Source: Anaerolineae bacterium (GTDB lineage Bacteria; Chloroflexota; Anaerolineae; JAADDB01). Taken from it: 7,222 nt of DNA. The notes beneath the pieces were generated by a model, which had not been told where the DNA came from, did not search any database, and saw only the letters and a list, made by a program, of their open reading frames with translations. The stretch spans positions 1 to 7,222 of the forward strand of contig WFQT01000167.1 of assembly GCA_015486895.1 (NCBI GenBank), written 5' to 3'. The position numbers and the translations under genes are program-made. Positions 1 to 6,335 of the stretch are shown piece by piece. Position 1 is the first letter of the stretch; the number at the start of each line of letters is the position of its first letter.

Positions 1-929
1 GAAGAAGTATTGGCTGCCAGCACCGGTGTCTTGTACGCCATCGCTTCCAGGGCCGGTAAACCAAACCCCTCGTACAACGAGGGGAAAACGAACACCAAAG
101 CGCCGGAAAAGAGCGGTGCCACATCTTCCGCAGCAATATAGCCGGGTAAAATGACCCGTCCTGCCAACTCTAACGCTTCCACCCGGCGGGATAAATCCTT
201 CAGGAGCCAACCACGGCGGCCCGCCAACACCAGCGTTGCCCCACCATCGTGACGGCGTGCCACTACCTGGGCCCAGGCATCCAGTAGGCGAAGGATATTC
301 TTCCGCGGCTGCAAAGTACCCAGGTAAAGCAAATACGGGCCCTCCGGGATACCGTACTTGCGGCGGACGACTTCGATTTGCTGCGGGTCGCCCACCGGCT
401 GCAGGTTTCTATCCACGCCGGGGTAAATGACCTCAATTTTGGCCGGGGCGATCCCTTCCCGCTCCACCAGGTCTGTCGCCGTGGCCCGGGAGTCGGCAAT
501 GACGCGCGTCGCCTGCCGGGCACTGAGGCGGGTGGACCAACGCAGGTAAACCCGCTGCCGCCAAGGATGCGCCTTCGGAAAGTGCAAGTAGCCTAAATCG
601 TGAACCGTGACTACTTGGGGCAAGTCAGCCGGCGCGCCCAACGGCAGCACGTGAGCCGGGACAAAAAGGACTTCTGGGCTCTCCCGGCGCACTTCACGCC
701 GCAGGCAACGGTGCGTCCAAAGATGGCGGCAAGGCAAATAGCGCACCTGCCACGGTCCTGCCGCGGCAGGGAAGATGTCAGCCGGCAACGGACCTCTACC
801 GTACAGCCGCAGCGAAAAGTCACCTGCCGAGGCGCTTGCCAGCAGCCCTTTGGTAACCTGGTAAGCGTAATTCTCCGTGCCGGTGCGCTGCTGCCGGTCT
901 AACCGGCTGGCGTCGAGACCGATGACCAT
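1..929 (-). CDS. GT4-family glycosyltransferase, 3' end outside window
   Basis: This is a retaining, GT-B-fold glycosyltransferase of the GT4 (glycosyl transferase group 1) type. Such enzymes transfer a sugar from a nucleotide-sugar, usually in cell-surface polysaccharide, glycolipid or glycoconjugate synthesis at the cytoplasmic face; the acceptor cannot be told from sequence. I translated 309 codons from the ATG at 929-927, and the frame is open to the window edge. An N-terminal Rossmann start (MVIGLDASRL) is followed by TVHDLGYLHFP (about 108-118), VIADSRATATDL (143-154), the linker IEVIYPGVD (165-173), and the C-domain motif YLGTLQPRKNILRLLDAW (202-219). Near the edge is FPSLYEGFGLPALEAMA with the family's E-x7-E pair (Glu287, Glu295). 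Only the last part of the C-terminal domain is missing, assuming a usual length near 370. The start overlaps the rpiB stop by one base (TGATG), so translational coupling is likely; no strong Shine-Dalgarno is visible. Confidence 0.92.
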   Translation of the reverse strand, partial: MVIGLDASRLDRQQRTGTENYAYQVTKGLLASASAGDFSLRLYGRGPLPADIFPAAAGPWQVRYLPCRHLWTHRCLRREVRRESPEVLFVPAHVLPLGAPADLPQVVTVHDLGYLHFPKAHPWRQRVYLRWSTRLSARQATRVIADSRATATDLVEREGIAPAKIEVIYPGVDRNLQPVGDPQQIEVVRRKYGIPEGPYLLYLGTLQPRKNILRLLDAWAQVVARRHDGGATLVLAGRRGWLLKDLSRRVEALELAGRVILPGYIAAEDVAPLFSGALVFVFPSLYEGFGLPALEAMAYKTPVLAANTS

Positions 930-1363
930 CAGAGTGATGCTTCGATCTTCGCTACCCGGCGGGCGTGACGTCCTCCCTCAAAGGGTTCCGCCAGCCAGGC
1001 ATCCACGATGCTCAAAGCTAAACCAACGCCGGTTACTCGTTGCCCCAGACAGAGAACGTTGGCGTCGTTATGGCGGCGACTCATGCGGGCCGAGTATTCG
1101 TCGGTGCAGCGGGCACCGCGAATTCCAGATACTTTGTTAGCGGTCATGCAAACGCCGAGGCCGGTCCCGCAGATGACAATGCCCCGGTCAGCCTGACTGT
1201 TGGCGACAGCTTGAGCTGCCGGCCGAGCGTAATCGGGATAATCCACCGAGGCAGTGCTATTCGTGCCAAAATCGATGATCTCATGTCCAGCAGCCTGCAA
1301 ATGCTCGCTCACCACTTCTTTCAAAGGGAAGCCGGCATGGTCACTGGCGATCGCTATCTTCAC
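929..1363 (-). CDS. rpiB: ribose-5-phosphate isomerase B
   Basis: RpiB interconverts ribose 5-phosphate and ribulose 5-phosphate in the cytosolic pentose phosphate pathway; some relatives act on allose or galactose 6-phosphate. The protein is 144 residues, normal for the RpiB/LacA/LacB family. Visible motifs are IASDHAGFPLK (5-15), DFGT (31-34), ICGTGLG (64-70) with the expected catalytic Cys65, and the block GIRGARCTDEYSARMSRRHN (80-99) with His98, followed by DANVLCLGQR. The Cys and the HNDANVL string fit the ribose 5-phosphate enzyme. I chose the GTG at 1363-1361 because GGAAGGAG lies 8 bases upstream and the protein then begins exactly at the first beta strand. A longer reading from 1450 has no such ribosome site and adds unrelated sequence. 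It lies 289 bases after tsaC, across repeat copy 1, and is coupled to the glycosyltransferase downstream. Confidence 0.96.
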   Translation of the reverse strand: MKIAIASDHAGFPLKEVVSEHLQAAGHEIIDFGTNSTASVDYPDYARPAAQAVANSQADRGIVICGTGLGVCMTANKVSGIRGARCTDEYSARMSRRHNDANVLCLGQRVTGVGLALSIVDAWLAEPFEGGRHARRVAKIEASL

Positions 1364-1461
1364 GTATTCATCTCCTTCCACAACAACTTTTAGTATCTTA
1401 CCAGTGAAATTCTTGTCCACAGTGCAGGATAATGAACCGCAGACTGGCACGGATTACGAAA

Positions 1462-1488
1462 ATTATATAAACCGCTGGAGTCTGGCAA
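1462..1488 (-). promoter_or_regulatory. candidate promoter for rpiB-glycosyltransferase
   Basis: Read on the minus strand, TTGCCA (1488-1483; five of six to the -35 consensus) and TATAAT (1467-1462) are separated by 15 bases, a little short of the optimum. The -35 hexamer lies inside the edge of repeat copy 1, so the element may have brought half of a promoter. A second weak possibility closer to rpiB is TGGACA, 16 bases, GATACT. The 289-base gap from tsaC makes an own promoter reasonable, but this is pattern matching only. Confidence 0.28.
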
Positions 1489-1620
1489 AAATGACGTTTT
1501 AGGATCGACTGAGCTATCTTTGCCACAAATTACACGAATTAACACAGGTTCTTTTCCTTGCTTTTCAACCCAAACCTGTGAAATTCTGTGTTTTTCTGTG
1601 GCTAAAAAACGCCAGAGACA
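1477..1620 (-). repeat. intergenic palindromic repeat, copy 1
   Basis: This element is directly repeated at 3330-3477. Positions 1479-1607 align without gaps to 3332-3460 with 9 differences in 129 (about 93%), including identical runs of 43 (1485-1527) and 38 bases (1537-1574). It is AT-rich and forms a long imperfect hairpin: GCCACAAA (1522-1529) faces TCTGTGGC (1595-1602), and CACAGGTT (1543-1550) faces AACCTGTG (1573-1580). The right arm is three 10-base units, each ending in CTGTG (1571-1600). Imperfect 10-base ends are GGAGTCTGGC (1477-1486) and GCCAGAGACA (1611-1620). There is no transposase, so it could be a REP-like or MITE-like element, or an mRNA 3' structure. It is oriented with the tsaC/rpiB strand. 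Confidence 0.9.
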
Positions 1621-1652
1621 AGTAAACCAAAAATTCGTGGGAATCTGTGCCA

Positions 1653-2327
1653 TCAGTGGTCAGTTTTTTGGGGCTCTGGTTTAACCGGGTTAGGATCTGA
1701 TAACAACTGACGTATTGCTTCCCACGAGATCGGCCCGGGGCGCAGAAATTTTACCTCCGACCCGCTCAAGTCCACAATGGTGGAAGGTGCACCGCCTTTC
1801 GCAGGGCCGCCATCGAGAAGTAACGGAATGCGCCCACCCAACTGGGAAATAACTTCCCCGGCGGACTGAGCGGGCGGCAGACCGGCGCGGTTGGCGCTGG
1901 TGACGGCCAAAGGACGCCCCATCTCATGTGCCAGTTGGCGCACGACCGGCGCATCCGGTAGGCGCACGGCAACAGTATCACCCCCGGCCAATAGCTTCGC
2001 CGGCAAGATCGGACGCGCCAGGAGGACTATTGTCAAAGCGCCCGGCCACATCACAGCCATTAACCGCCGAGCTGCCATCGGCACCGCGCTGACTACCATG
2101 TCTAATTGAACCATGTCAGCCAAGAGCAAAGGGATAGCTATCTTTGCTCGGCGCGCTTTCACCGAGAATAGCTTCTGCACCGCCTCCTCGTTGAAAGGAT
2201 CCGCGGCTAAACCGTAAACAGTGTCTGTAGGTAGGGCAATGATCGCGCCCTCCCGGAGCAAGCGCAGCCCGTACGCCACGGCGTCTACACCTCCGGCTTC
2301 CCGCAAGCTCAAGAGAACTGTTTTCAT
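1653..2327 (-). CDS. tsaC: L-threonylcarbamoyladenylate synthase (TsaC/YwlC/Sua5 family)
   Basis: It makes threonylcarbamoyl-AMP from threonine, bicarbonate and ATP, the first step of t6A formation at position 37 of ANN-decoding tRNAs, in the cytosol. The protein has 224 residues, a single YrdC-like domain without the Sua5 C-terminal domain. Motifs in order are LPTDTVYGLAADPF (32-45), SVKARRAKIAIPLLL (55-69) with the KxR element, WPGALTIVLLAR (94-105), VAVRLPDAPVV (119-129), AVTSANRAG (141-149), and PSTIVDL (181-187) with LRPGPIS (195-201). The ATG has AAGGTG 8 bases upstream. It follows the HAD gene by 67 bases. The last residues (about DH) and the TGA fall in CACAG-repeat-like sequence at 1641-1660, so the C-terminal tail after about residue 210 may have been remodelled by the repeat. 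Confidence 0.95.
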   Translation of the reverse strand: MKTVLLSLREAGGVDAVAYGLRLLREGAIIALPTDTVYGLAADPFNEEAVQKLFSVKARRAKIAIPLLLADMVQLDMVVSAVPMAARRLMAVMWPGALTIVLLARPILPAKLLAGGDTVAVRLPDAPVVRQLAHEMGRPLAVTSANRAGLPPAQSAGEVISQLGGRIPLLLDGGPAKGGAPSTIVDLSGSEVKFLRPGPISWEAIRQLLSDPNPVKPEPQKTDH

Positions 2328-2394
2328 ACGCCATTCACCTTATCCCAATGTGTCTCCACCGTGCCCTATTCTCACGGCCATACAAGCATAAACA

Positions 2395-3249
2395 TCAGAT
2401 CGCTTCGGCTTTTGTCGCCGACACAGCCGGAGCCACTGGTGCCACAGCCGACGAGGCAAGGGGGAAGTAACGGCGCAGAGCGACAACGAGGCCATCTTCT
2501 TCCACGCCAGGCACCACCAAATCGGCAACCTGGCACAAGGCTGGCTCATAATCTCCCATGGCAACGCCAACGCCGGCCCACACTAACATCGAAAGGTCAT
2601 TCAGGGCATCGCCTACGGCAATTACATTTTCCCTTTCCACACCAAAACGGGCAGCTACCCAAGCCAACGCAGCGCCTTTCGTCGCTCCCCGGGGCGTCAC
2701 TTCCAGAAAGTGGCGCCAGGAACGGGTGATCTCTGCTCTCTCCCCGAAACGAGCTTGCAAATAAGGAAAAGCAGCATCGCAACTGGATTCCGTTCCTACT
2801 AAAATCACTTTGTCTAACAAACCGTGAGCTTTCTCTGCCAAGTCATCTACCATGTGCAGACGGTTACTAAAAAAGGCATGGTACTGTTCAGGTGCCAATC
2901 GATACCGGTCGGCAAAAGTCTGGTCGCCGGAGAAGAGCACCAGGCCTAAATCGTAGCGTTCCGCCCAGGGGATAACTTCCTGCACGATCGTTGGCTCCAA
3001 CAGCAGGCGCCGCCACGTCTCACCCCGTTCATTGACTACCAAGCCTCCCTGCAACAAGATCATTGGCACTTGTAGCCCCAACTCCGACGCAAAGACCAGC
3101 GCCGAGCTGTGCGCCCGGCCGGTAGCAATGATTATTTGCGTCCCTTGGGCAGCCACACGACGGATTTCTTCCTTGACGGCCAAACTGATCTGGCCATCGA
3201 AATTCACCACGGTGCCGTCTAAGTCCAACGCCAACAAATGATGATCCAT
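2395..3249 (-). CDS. Cof-type HAD-superfamily hydrolase (subclass IIB)
   Basis: This is a soluble Mg-dependent phosphatase of the haloacid dehalogenase superfamily. Cof/YidA-type enzymes typically hydrolyse sugar phosphates, nucleotide phosphates, FMN or PLP, and the substrate cannot be read from sequence. All four motifs are present in 284 residues: ALDLDGTVVNFDG (7-19) with nucleophile Asp9 and Asp11, IIIATGRAHSS (39-49), Lys191 in RGATKGAAL, and VIAVGDALNDLSML (209-222) with the metal-binding GDxxND. The region between 45 and 190 is the C2-type cap. The final 20 residues are an Ala/Val/Pro-rich tail outside the fold. I prefer the ATG at 3249-3247: the fold starts at once, and AGGAGG lies 12 bases upstream (long). 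A reading from 3285 would add 12 unlikely residues. It sits between the two repeat copies, splitting the usual prmC-tsaC neighbourhood. Confidence 0.93.
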   Translation of the reverse strand: MDHHLLALDLDGTVVNFDGQISLAVKEEIRRVAAQGTQIIIATGRAHSSALVFASELGLQVPMILLQGGLVVNERGETWRRLLLEPTIVQEVIPWAERYDLGLVLFSGDQTFADRYRLAPEQYHAFFSNRLHMVDDLAEKAHGLLDKVILVGTESSCDAAFPYLQARFGERAEITRSWRHFLEVTPRGATKGAALAWVAARFGVERENVIAVGDALNDLSMLVWAGVGVAMGDYEPALCQVADLVVPGVEEDGLVVALRRYFPLASSAVAPVAPAVSATKAEAI

Positions 3250-3329
3250 TCTGTTGCAATTCCTCCTGCAAACGACGATAGCCATCAGCCGGTACCAATA
3301 GCCATCGTGAATTCCTGAATCGTTATTCT

Positions 3330-3477
3330 ATAGTCTAGCAAAAATGACGTTTTAGGATCGACTGAGCTATCTTTGCCACAGATTACACTAATTAACACAG
3401 GTTCTTTTCCTTGCTTTTCAACCCAAATCTGTGAAATCCTGTGCCACTCTGTGGCTAAAACCGAAACACCAGAGTCC
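3330..3477 (-). repeat. intergenic palindromic repeat, copy 2
   Basis: This is the second copy of the element at 1477-1620, in the same orientation. Its hairpin has a perfect 8-base outer stem, GCCACAGA (3375-3382) with TCTGTGGC (3448-3455), and an inner pair CACAGGTT (3396-3403) with AATCTGTG (3427-3434). The ends ATAGTCTAGC (3330-3339) and ACCAGAGTCC (3468-3477) are imperfectly inverted. Beyond 3477, further units (GTAATCTGTG at 3484-3493, then TTAATCTATGGC at 3494-3505) run into the end of prmC and contain its stop codon. The loop and the flank next to the HAD gene (3337-3380) are nearly identical to copy 1. No target-site duplication is obvious. Confidence 0.9.
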
Positions 3478-3493
3478 AGAAATGTAATCTGTG

Positions 3494-4366
3494 TTAATCT
3501 ATGGCTCGTTTTCGTGTCTTGGTAATTACTTTGATAACCAAGAAGCGCATTTCCCCGGCCAAGTCCATCTCCACACTTGCCTCTGCGCCGGGAAGATGTG
3601 CCGCCGTGAGGCGTAGCGCCTCCTTCCCTTGCTGCCAGCCAATTTCGGCAATGAACGTACCGCCGGCCAAAAGCCGATGACGTACTTGAGGCAATAACCG
3701 TCGTAACGGCTCCAAGCCATCTTCGCCGCCAAAAAGGGCCGACTCAGGTTCATAAAGCTGCACGTCCGGGGGCAACGCTTCATACTCAGCTTGGCTCACA
3801 TACGGCAAGTTAGCCACGATCAAGTGAAACGGCCCGGCAACGGCGGCCAGCAAATCACCCTGGACAAAAGTGATTCGTGAGGCCACTTTGTGTCGCCGGG
3901 CATTCTCTCTGGCCACTACCAGCGCCGCAGCGGAAATGTCTACCGCCACCACTCTTGCCTGTGGCAAATTCCGAGCCAGCGCAACGGCAAGGACACCACT
4001 GCCGCAACCCACATCCGCCAACCACAGCTCGCCCATCCCTGCACAAGCCACTAATGCTTTCTCGACCAATTCCTCCGTTTCTGGCCGGGGCACCAATACC
4101 GCCGGGGTAACCCAAAACGGCAAGCCGTAGAACCAACGCTCGCCAACAATATAAGCGACCGGTTCGTGCTCCTGACGACGACGGATCGCCTTCTGGTAAT
4201 GTCCGGCAACATTGCCCGGCAATACTTCTCCCAGGTCAGCGAAAAGTTGGACTCGGGTCCACCCGCCGGCCCAGGCCAACAAGACTTCTGCCTCCAGGGC
4301 TGCCGCCTCACCGGACAATTGATCCCGTCCCCACAGGAGCCACTCCCGCACTGTTCGGACCGCCAT
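3494..4366 (-). CDS. prmC: peptide chain release factor N5-glutamine methyltransferase
   Basis: PrmC uses S-adenosylmethionine to methylate the glutamine of the GGQ motif of RF1 and RF2, raising termination efficiency. The 290-residue protein has an N-terminal helical domain (1-80, REHEPVAYI-like QEHEPVAYIVG at 65-75), VLVPRPETEELVE (90-102), the SAM-binding loop DVGCGSGVLAVALA (118-131), VVAVDIS (139-145), and the catalytic NLPYV (186-190) in place of the commoner NPPY. NLPY occurs in known family members, so activity is expected. I prefer the ATG at 4366-4364, preceded by GAGG; a TTG at 4387 would add 7 residues and overlap the prfA stop. Either way it is transcribed with prfA, its substrate gene. 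The last residues (about RAID) and TAA derive from sequence resembling the adjacent repeat units. Confidence 0.95.
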   Translation of the reverse strand: MAVRTVREWLLWGRDQLSGEAAALEAEVLLAWAGGWTRVQLFADLGEVLPGNVAGHYQKAIRRRQEHEPVAYIVGERWFYGLPFWVTPAVLVPRPETEELVEKALVACAGMGELWLADVGCGSGVLAVALARNLPQARVVAVDISAAALVVARENARRHKVASRITFVQGDLLAAVAGPFHLIVANLPYVSQAEYEALPPDVQLYEPESALFGGEDGLEPLRRLLPQVRHRLLAGGTFIAEIGWQQGKEALRLTAAHLPGAEASVEMDLAGEMRFLVIKVITKTRKRAID

Positions 4367-4383
4367 GACCTCTAATCTCCCGG

Positions 4384-5439
4384 TCAAGCCGCTTGCATCC
4401 TGGCCGTTCGCTCTTCCAGCGCCAGGGCGTCAATGATCGCATCCAGATCGCCGTCTAAGATCATGTCCAGCTTATGCAGCGTCAAACCGATGCGATGGTC
4501 TGTGACCCGGTTCTGGGGGAAATTATAGGTGCGGATTTTCTCGCTGCGCTCGCCGCTGCCTACCATGGAACGACGCTTGTCGCCAATTTCACGTTGCCGT
4601 TTTCCTTCTTCCAAGGCGAAAAGCTTCGCCCGCAGCAAAGCCATTGCCTTGACCCGGTTTTGCAACTGCGACTTCTCATCCTGCATGGAGACGGTGATGC
4701 CGGTGGGCAAGTGGGTAATACGCACGGCGGAATCAGTAGTGTTAACGCTCTGGCCACCTGGTCCGGAGGAGCGGAAAATGTCCACCCGGATATCTTGTGG
4801 CTTTATTTCCACTTCGATGTCGTCCATTTCCGGCAAGATGGCTACCGTGGCCGTTGAGGTGTGAATACGCCCCTGAGTTTCCGTTTGTGGCACCCGCTGC
4901 ACCCGGTGCACCCCCGATTCGTATTTCAGCCGGGAGTAAGCGCTCTTGCCTTTCACCTCGAAAACGACCTCTTTGAAGCCACCAATACCGGTTTCGTGAG
5001 CCGTGAGAAGCCGCACTTTCCAGCCGTGATTGTCGGCATAACGGCTGTACATACGGAACAGGTCAGCCGCGAAGAGGCCAGCTTCGTCTCCGCCGGCGCC
5101 GGCACGAATTTCTACAATGACATCCTTTTCATCGTTGGGGTCTTTGGGTAAGAGAAGCGTCTTCAGCCGTTCCGTTAATGCCTCAGCTTCTGCCTGTAAA
5201 TGCGGCAACTCTTCCGCCACTAACTCGGCCATTTCTGGGTCTTCTGCCAACTGGCCGGCTTCCTCGATTTCCTGCTGGACGGCAATATAGCGTCGGTAAG
5301 CGTCCACAATAGGCTGCAATTTCGCTTGCTGTTGCGCTAATTTCCCCAGCTTTTCATGGTCGGTAGCGATAGCAGGGTCAGCCATCATCTCGCCTAGCTG
5401 GTTGTATTCATCGTTGATTCTCGTTAACTTCTCAAACAT
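4384..5439 (-). CDS. prfA: peptide chain release factor 1 (RF1)
   Basis: RF1 recognises UAA and UAG in the ribosomal A site and triggers hydrolysis of peptidyl-tRNA. The 351-residue length is typical. Seen in order: an N-terminal coiled helical domain (1-95), AGAGGDEAGLFAADLFRMY (113-131), the codon-recognition tripeptide PQT (184-186) within RVPQTETQGRIHTST, and the catalytic GGQ (228-230) in SSGPGGQSVNTTDSAVR, with Gln230 the expected PrmC target. PxT, not SPF, marks RF1 rather than RF2, and no in-frame frameshift site is needed. The start ATG has only a weak upstream GGAA five bases away, so reinitiation after the PRTase stop 26 bases earlier may help. The gene itself ends in TGA, which RF1 does not read. 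Confidence 0.98.
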   Translation of the reverse strand: MFEKLTRINDEYNQLGEMMADPAIATDHEKLGKLAQQQAKLQPIVDAYRRYIAVQQEIEEAGQLAEDPEMAELVAEELPHLQAEAEALTERLKTLLLPKDPNDEKDVIVEIRAGAGGDEAGLFAADLFRMYSRYADNHGWKVRLLTAHETGIGGFKEVVFEVKGKSAYSRLKYESGVHRVQRVPQTETQGRIHTSTATVAILPEMDDIEVEIKPQDIRVDIFRSSGPGGQSVNTTDSAVRITHLPTGITVSMQDEKSQLQNRVKAMALLRAKLFALEEGKRQREIGDKRRSMVGSGERSEKIRTYNFPQNRVTDHRIGLTLHKLDMILDGDLDAIIDALALEERTARMQAA

Positions 5440-5465
5440 GTACGTTCCATTACCATGTCACATTG

Positions 5466-6014
5466 CTAATCGGTGAACAAAGGCAAACTCCCTAACGCAA
5501 TGACCTCTTTCCATTGCTCCGGATCACCTTCGGTAAAGACCGCAGCTTCAGCAACGATGTGCGCTCCGGCTACTGCCATCAGTTTCTGCATGCCGTGTAA
5601 AGTGCTGCCGGTGCTAACCACGTCATCCACCAGGATCACGTCGGCGCCTTTTAACAAGGCCAAATCTTTCCCGTCCAGGTACAATGTCTGCGGCTTACCG
5701 GTGGTGATGGAGAGCACTTCAGCACTCACCGCTCCCACCATGTACGGCTTAAGCGTTTTGCGGGCGACAACATACGGGATGCCCAATCGCAGCGAAAGGG
5801 CATAGGCCAACGGAATCGACTTCACTTCCGGCGTTACCAATGCCTTTGCCGGTGGCAGTCGTTTTGCTAAAGCGTCCGCTGCCGCTTCTACCACTTCCGT
5901 GTCCCCCAGCATGTTAAAAATGGCAATACGCAGGCCAGGGGCGATTTCTACCAGCGGTAAGTCCCGCTTTACCCCGGCGATTTCAACAGTGTAATGGGTT
6001 GCTTTCTCCACCAT
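5466..6014 (-). CDS. adenine phosphoribosyltransferase-like type I PRTase
   Basis: A type I phosphoribosyltransferase, most likely a purine salvage enzyme joining adenine or another purine base to PRPP to give the nucleotide. Key features in 182 residues are ALVTPEVKSIPLAYALS (58-74), GIPYVVARKTLKPYM (78-92), a flexible-loop segment VLSITTGKPQTLYL (100-113), and the PRPP-binding motif VILVDDVVSTGST (126-138) with the two acidic residues before the TGST loop. The pattern is closest, from memory, to Apt-like proteins of Firmicutes and Chloroflexota; xanthine or orotate specificity is not excluded, so no symbol is given. The ATG at 6014-6012 is preceded by AGAGGGAG at good spacing; a reading from 6089 would add 25 poorly supported residues. 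It is the first gene of the minus-strand run, 26 bases before prfA, and is divergent from the regulator at the right. Confidence 0.85.
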   Translation of the reverse strand: MVEKATHYTVEIAGVKRDLPLVEIAPGLRIAIFNMLGDTEVVEAAADALAKRLPPAKALVTPEVKSIPLAYALSLRLGIPYVVARKTLKPYMVGAVSAEVLSITTGKPQTLYLDGKDLALLKGADVILVDDVVSTGSTLHGMQKLMAVAGAHIVAEAAVFTEGDPEQWKEVIALGSLPLFTD

Positions 6015-6279
6015 GATCTCCCTCTTTCCAATTTGAAGATGATTGCACCACATACCGGGCAAAATCAGCCAGCGTGAAAAGCTACTCACTCCAACATATC
6101 ATTTTAGCACAGGAGCGTAAGCGAAGAGAAACGCGAGGAAGGTCGAAAGCGGATGGAGAAAGTGGGTCCCTGGGCGTAAGAACGGGGGCTTGGCGTTACA
6201 TCTTTAGCCATCTCCTTTCCTGTCTCACTACGTTCGACATTCCCTCCCCCTCCAAACTGCTTTTTTATCAAATTCTCAT

Positions 6280-6295
6280 TGGCTCATGTGAGCCA
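6280..6295. promoter_or_regulatory. perfect 16-base palindrome, possible operator
   Basis: TGGCTCATGTGAGCCA is a 7-base perfect inverted repeat with a 2-base centre. It sits in the non-coding interval between divergent genes and is preceded by a T6 tract on the plus strand, so it does not read as a terminator in either direction. A dimeric repressor or activator site is the natural guess; no matching family is recognised. Confidence 0.4.
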
Positions 6296-6301
6296 GATTG
6301 T

Positions 6302-6335
6302 CAAAAGTCCAAAGTTGCAAGGCAACGGAGTTTTG
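6302..6335. other. compound stem-loop
   Basis: An outer stem, CAAAAGTCC (6302-6310) with GGAGTTTTG (6327-6335), 8 of 9 pairs, encloses an AAA bulge and an inner perfect stem GTTGC (6314-6318) / GCAAC (6322-6326) around an AAG loop. The A4/T4 ends give it a weak bidirectional terminator look, but no gene ends nearby. It lies 6 bases after the 16-base palindrome. Confidence 0.4.

Larger units (their letters stand above)
1446..1651. repeat. outer inverted arms around repeat copy 1
   Basis: Outside the core element of copy 1 lies a second, imperfect inverted pair. The left arm at 1446-1464 (GGCACGGATTACGAAAATT) matches the reverse complement of the right arm at 1632-1651 (GGCACAGATTCCCACGAATT), allowing small gaps. 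Both resemble the CACAG-type units inside the core. The whole spacer therefore looks like a nested palindrome: an older unit pair with the core element between. Alternatively the arms are simply the outermost units of one element. The right arm runs to within two bases of the tsaC stop codon. Confidence 0.55.

Noticed and set aside
1040..1393. Plus-strand 117-residue open frame
   Set aside because: Antisense to rpiB, which has all its family motifs and a good ribosome site.
1446..1660. CRISPR array
   Set aside because: The units are short, inverted as well as direct, and lack equal unique spacers; no cas gene is present.
2361..2729. Plus-strand 122-residue open frame
   Set aside because: It lies opposite the HAD gene, whose motifs are complete; low-complexity Pro/Gln/Arg-rich translation typical of an antisense shadow.
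3330..3505. Insertion sequence
   Set aside because: Too short for a transposase, and no clear target-site duplication; at most a non-autonomous element.
4474..4857. Plus-strand 127-residue open frame
   Set aside because: Fully antisense to the RF1 coding sequence including the GGQ region; no domain seen.
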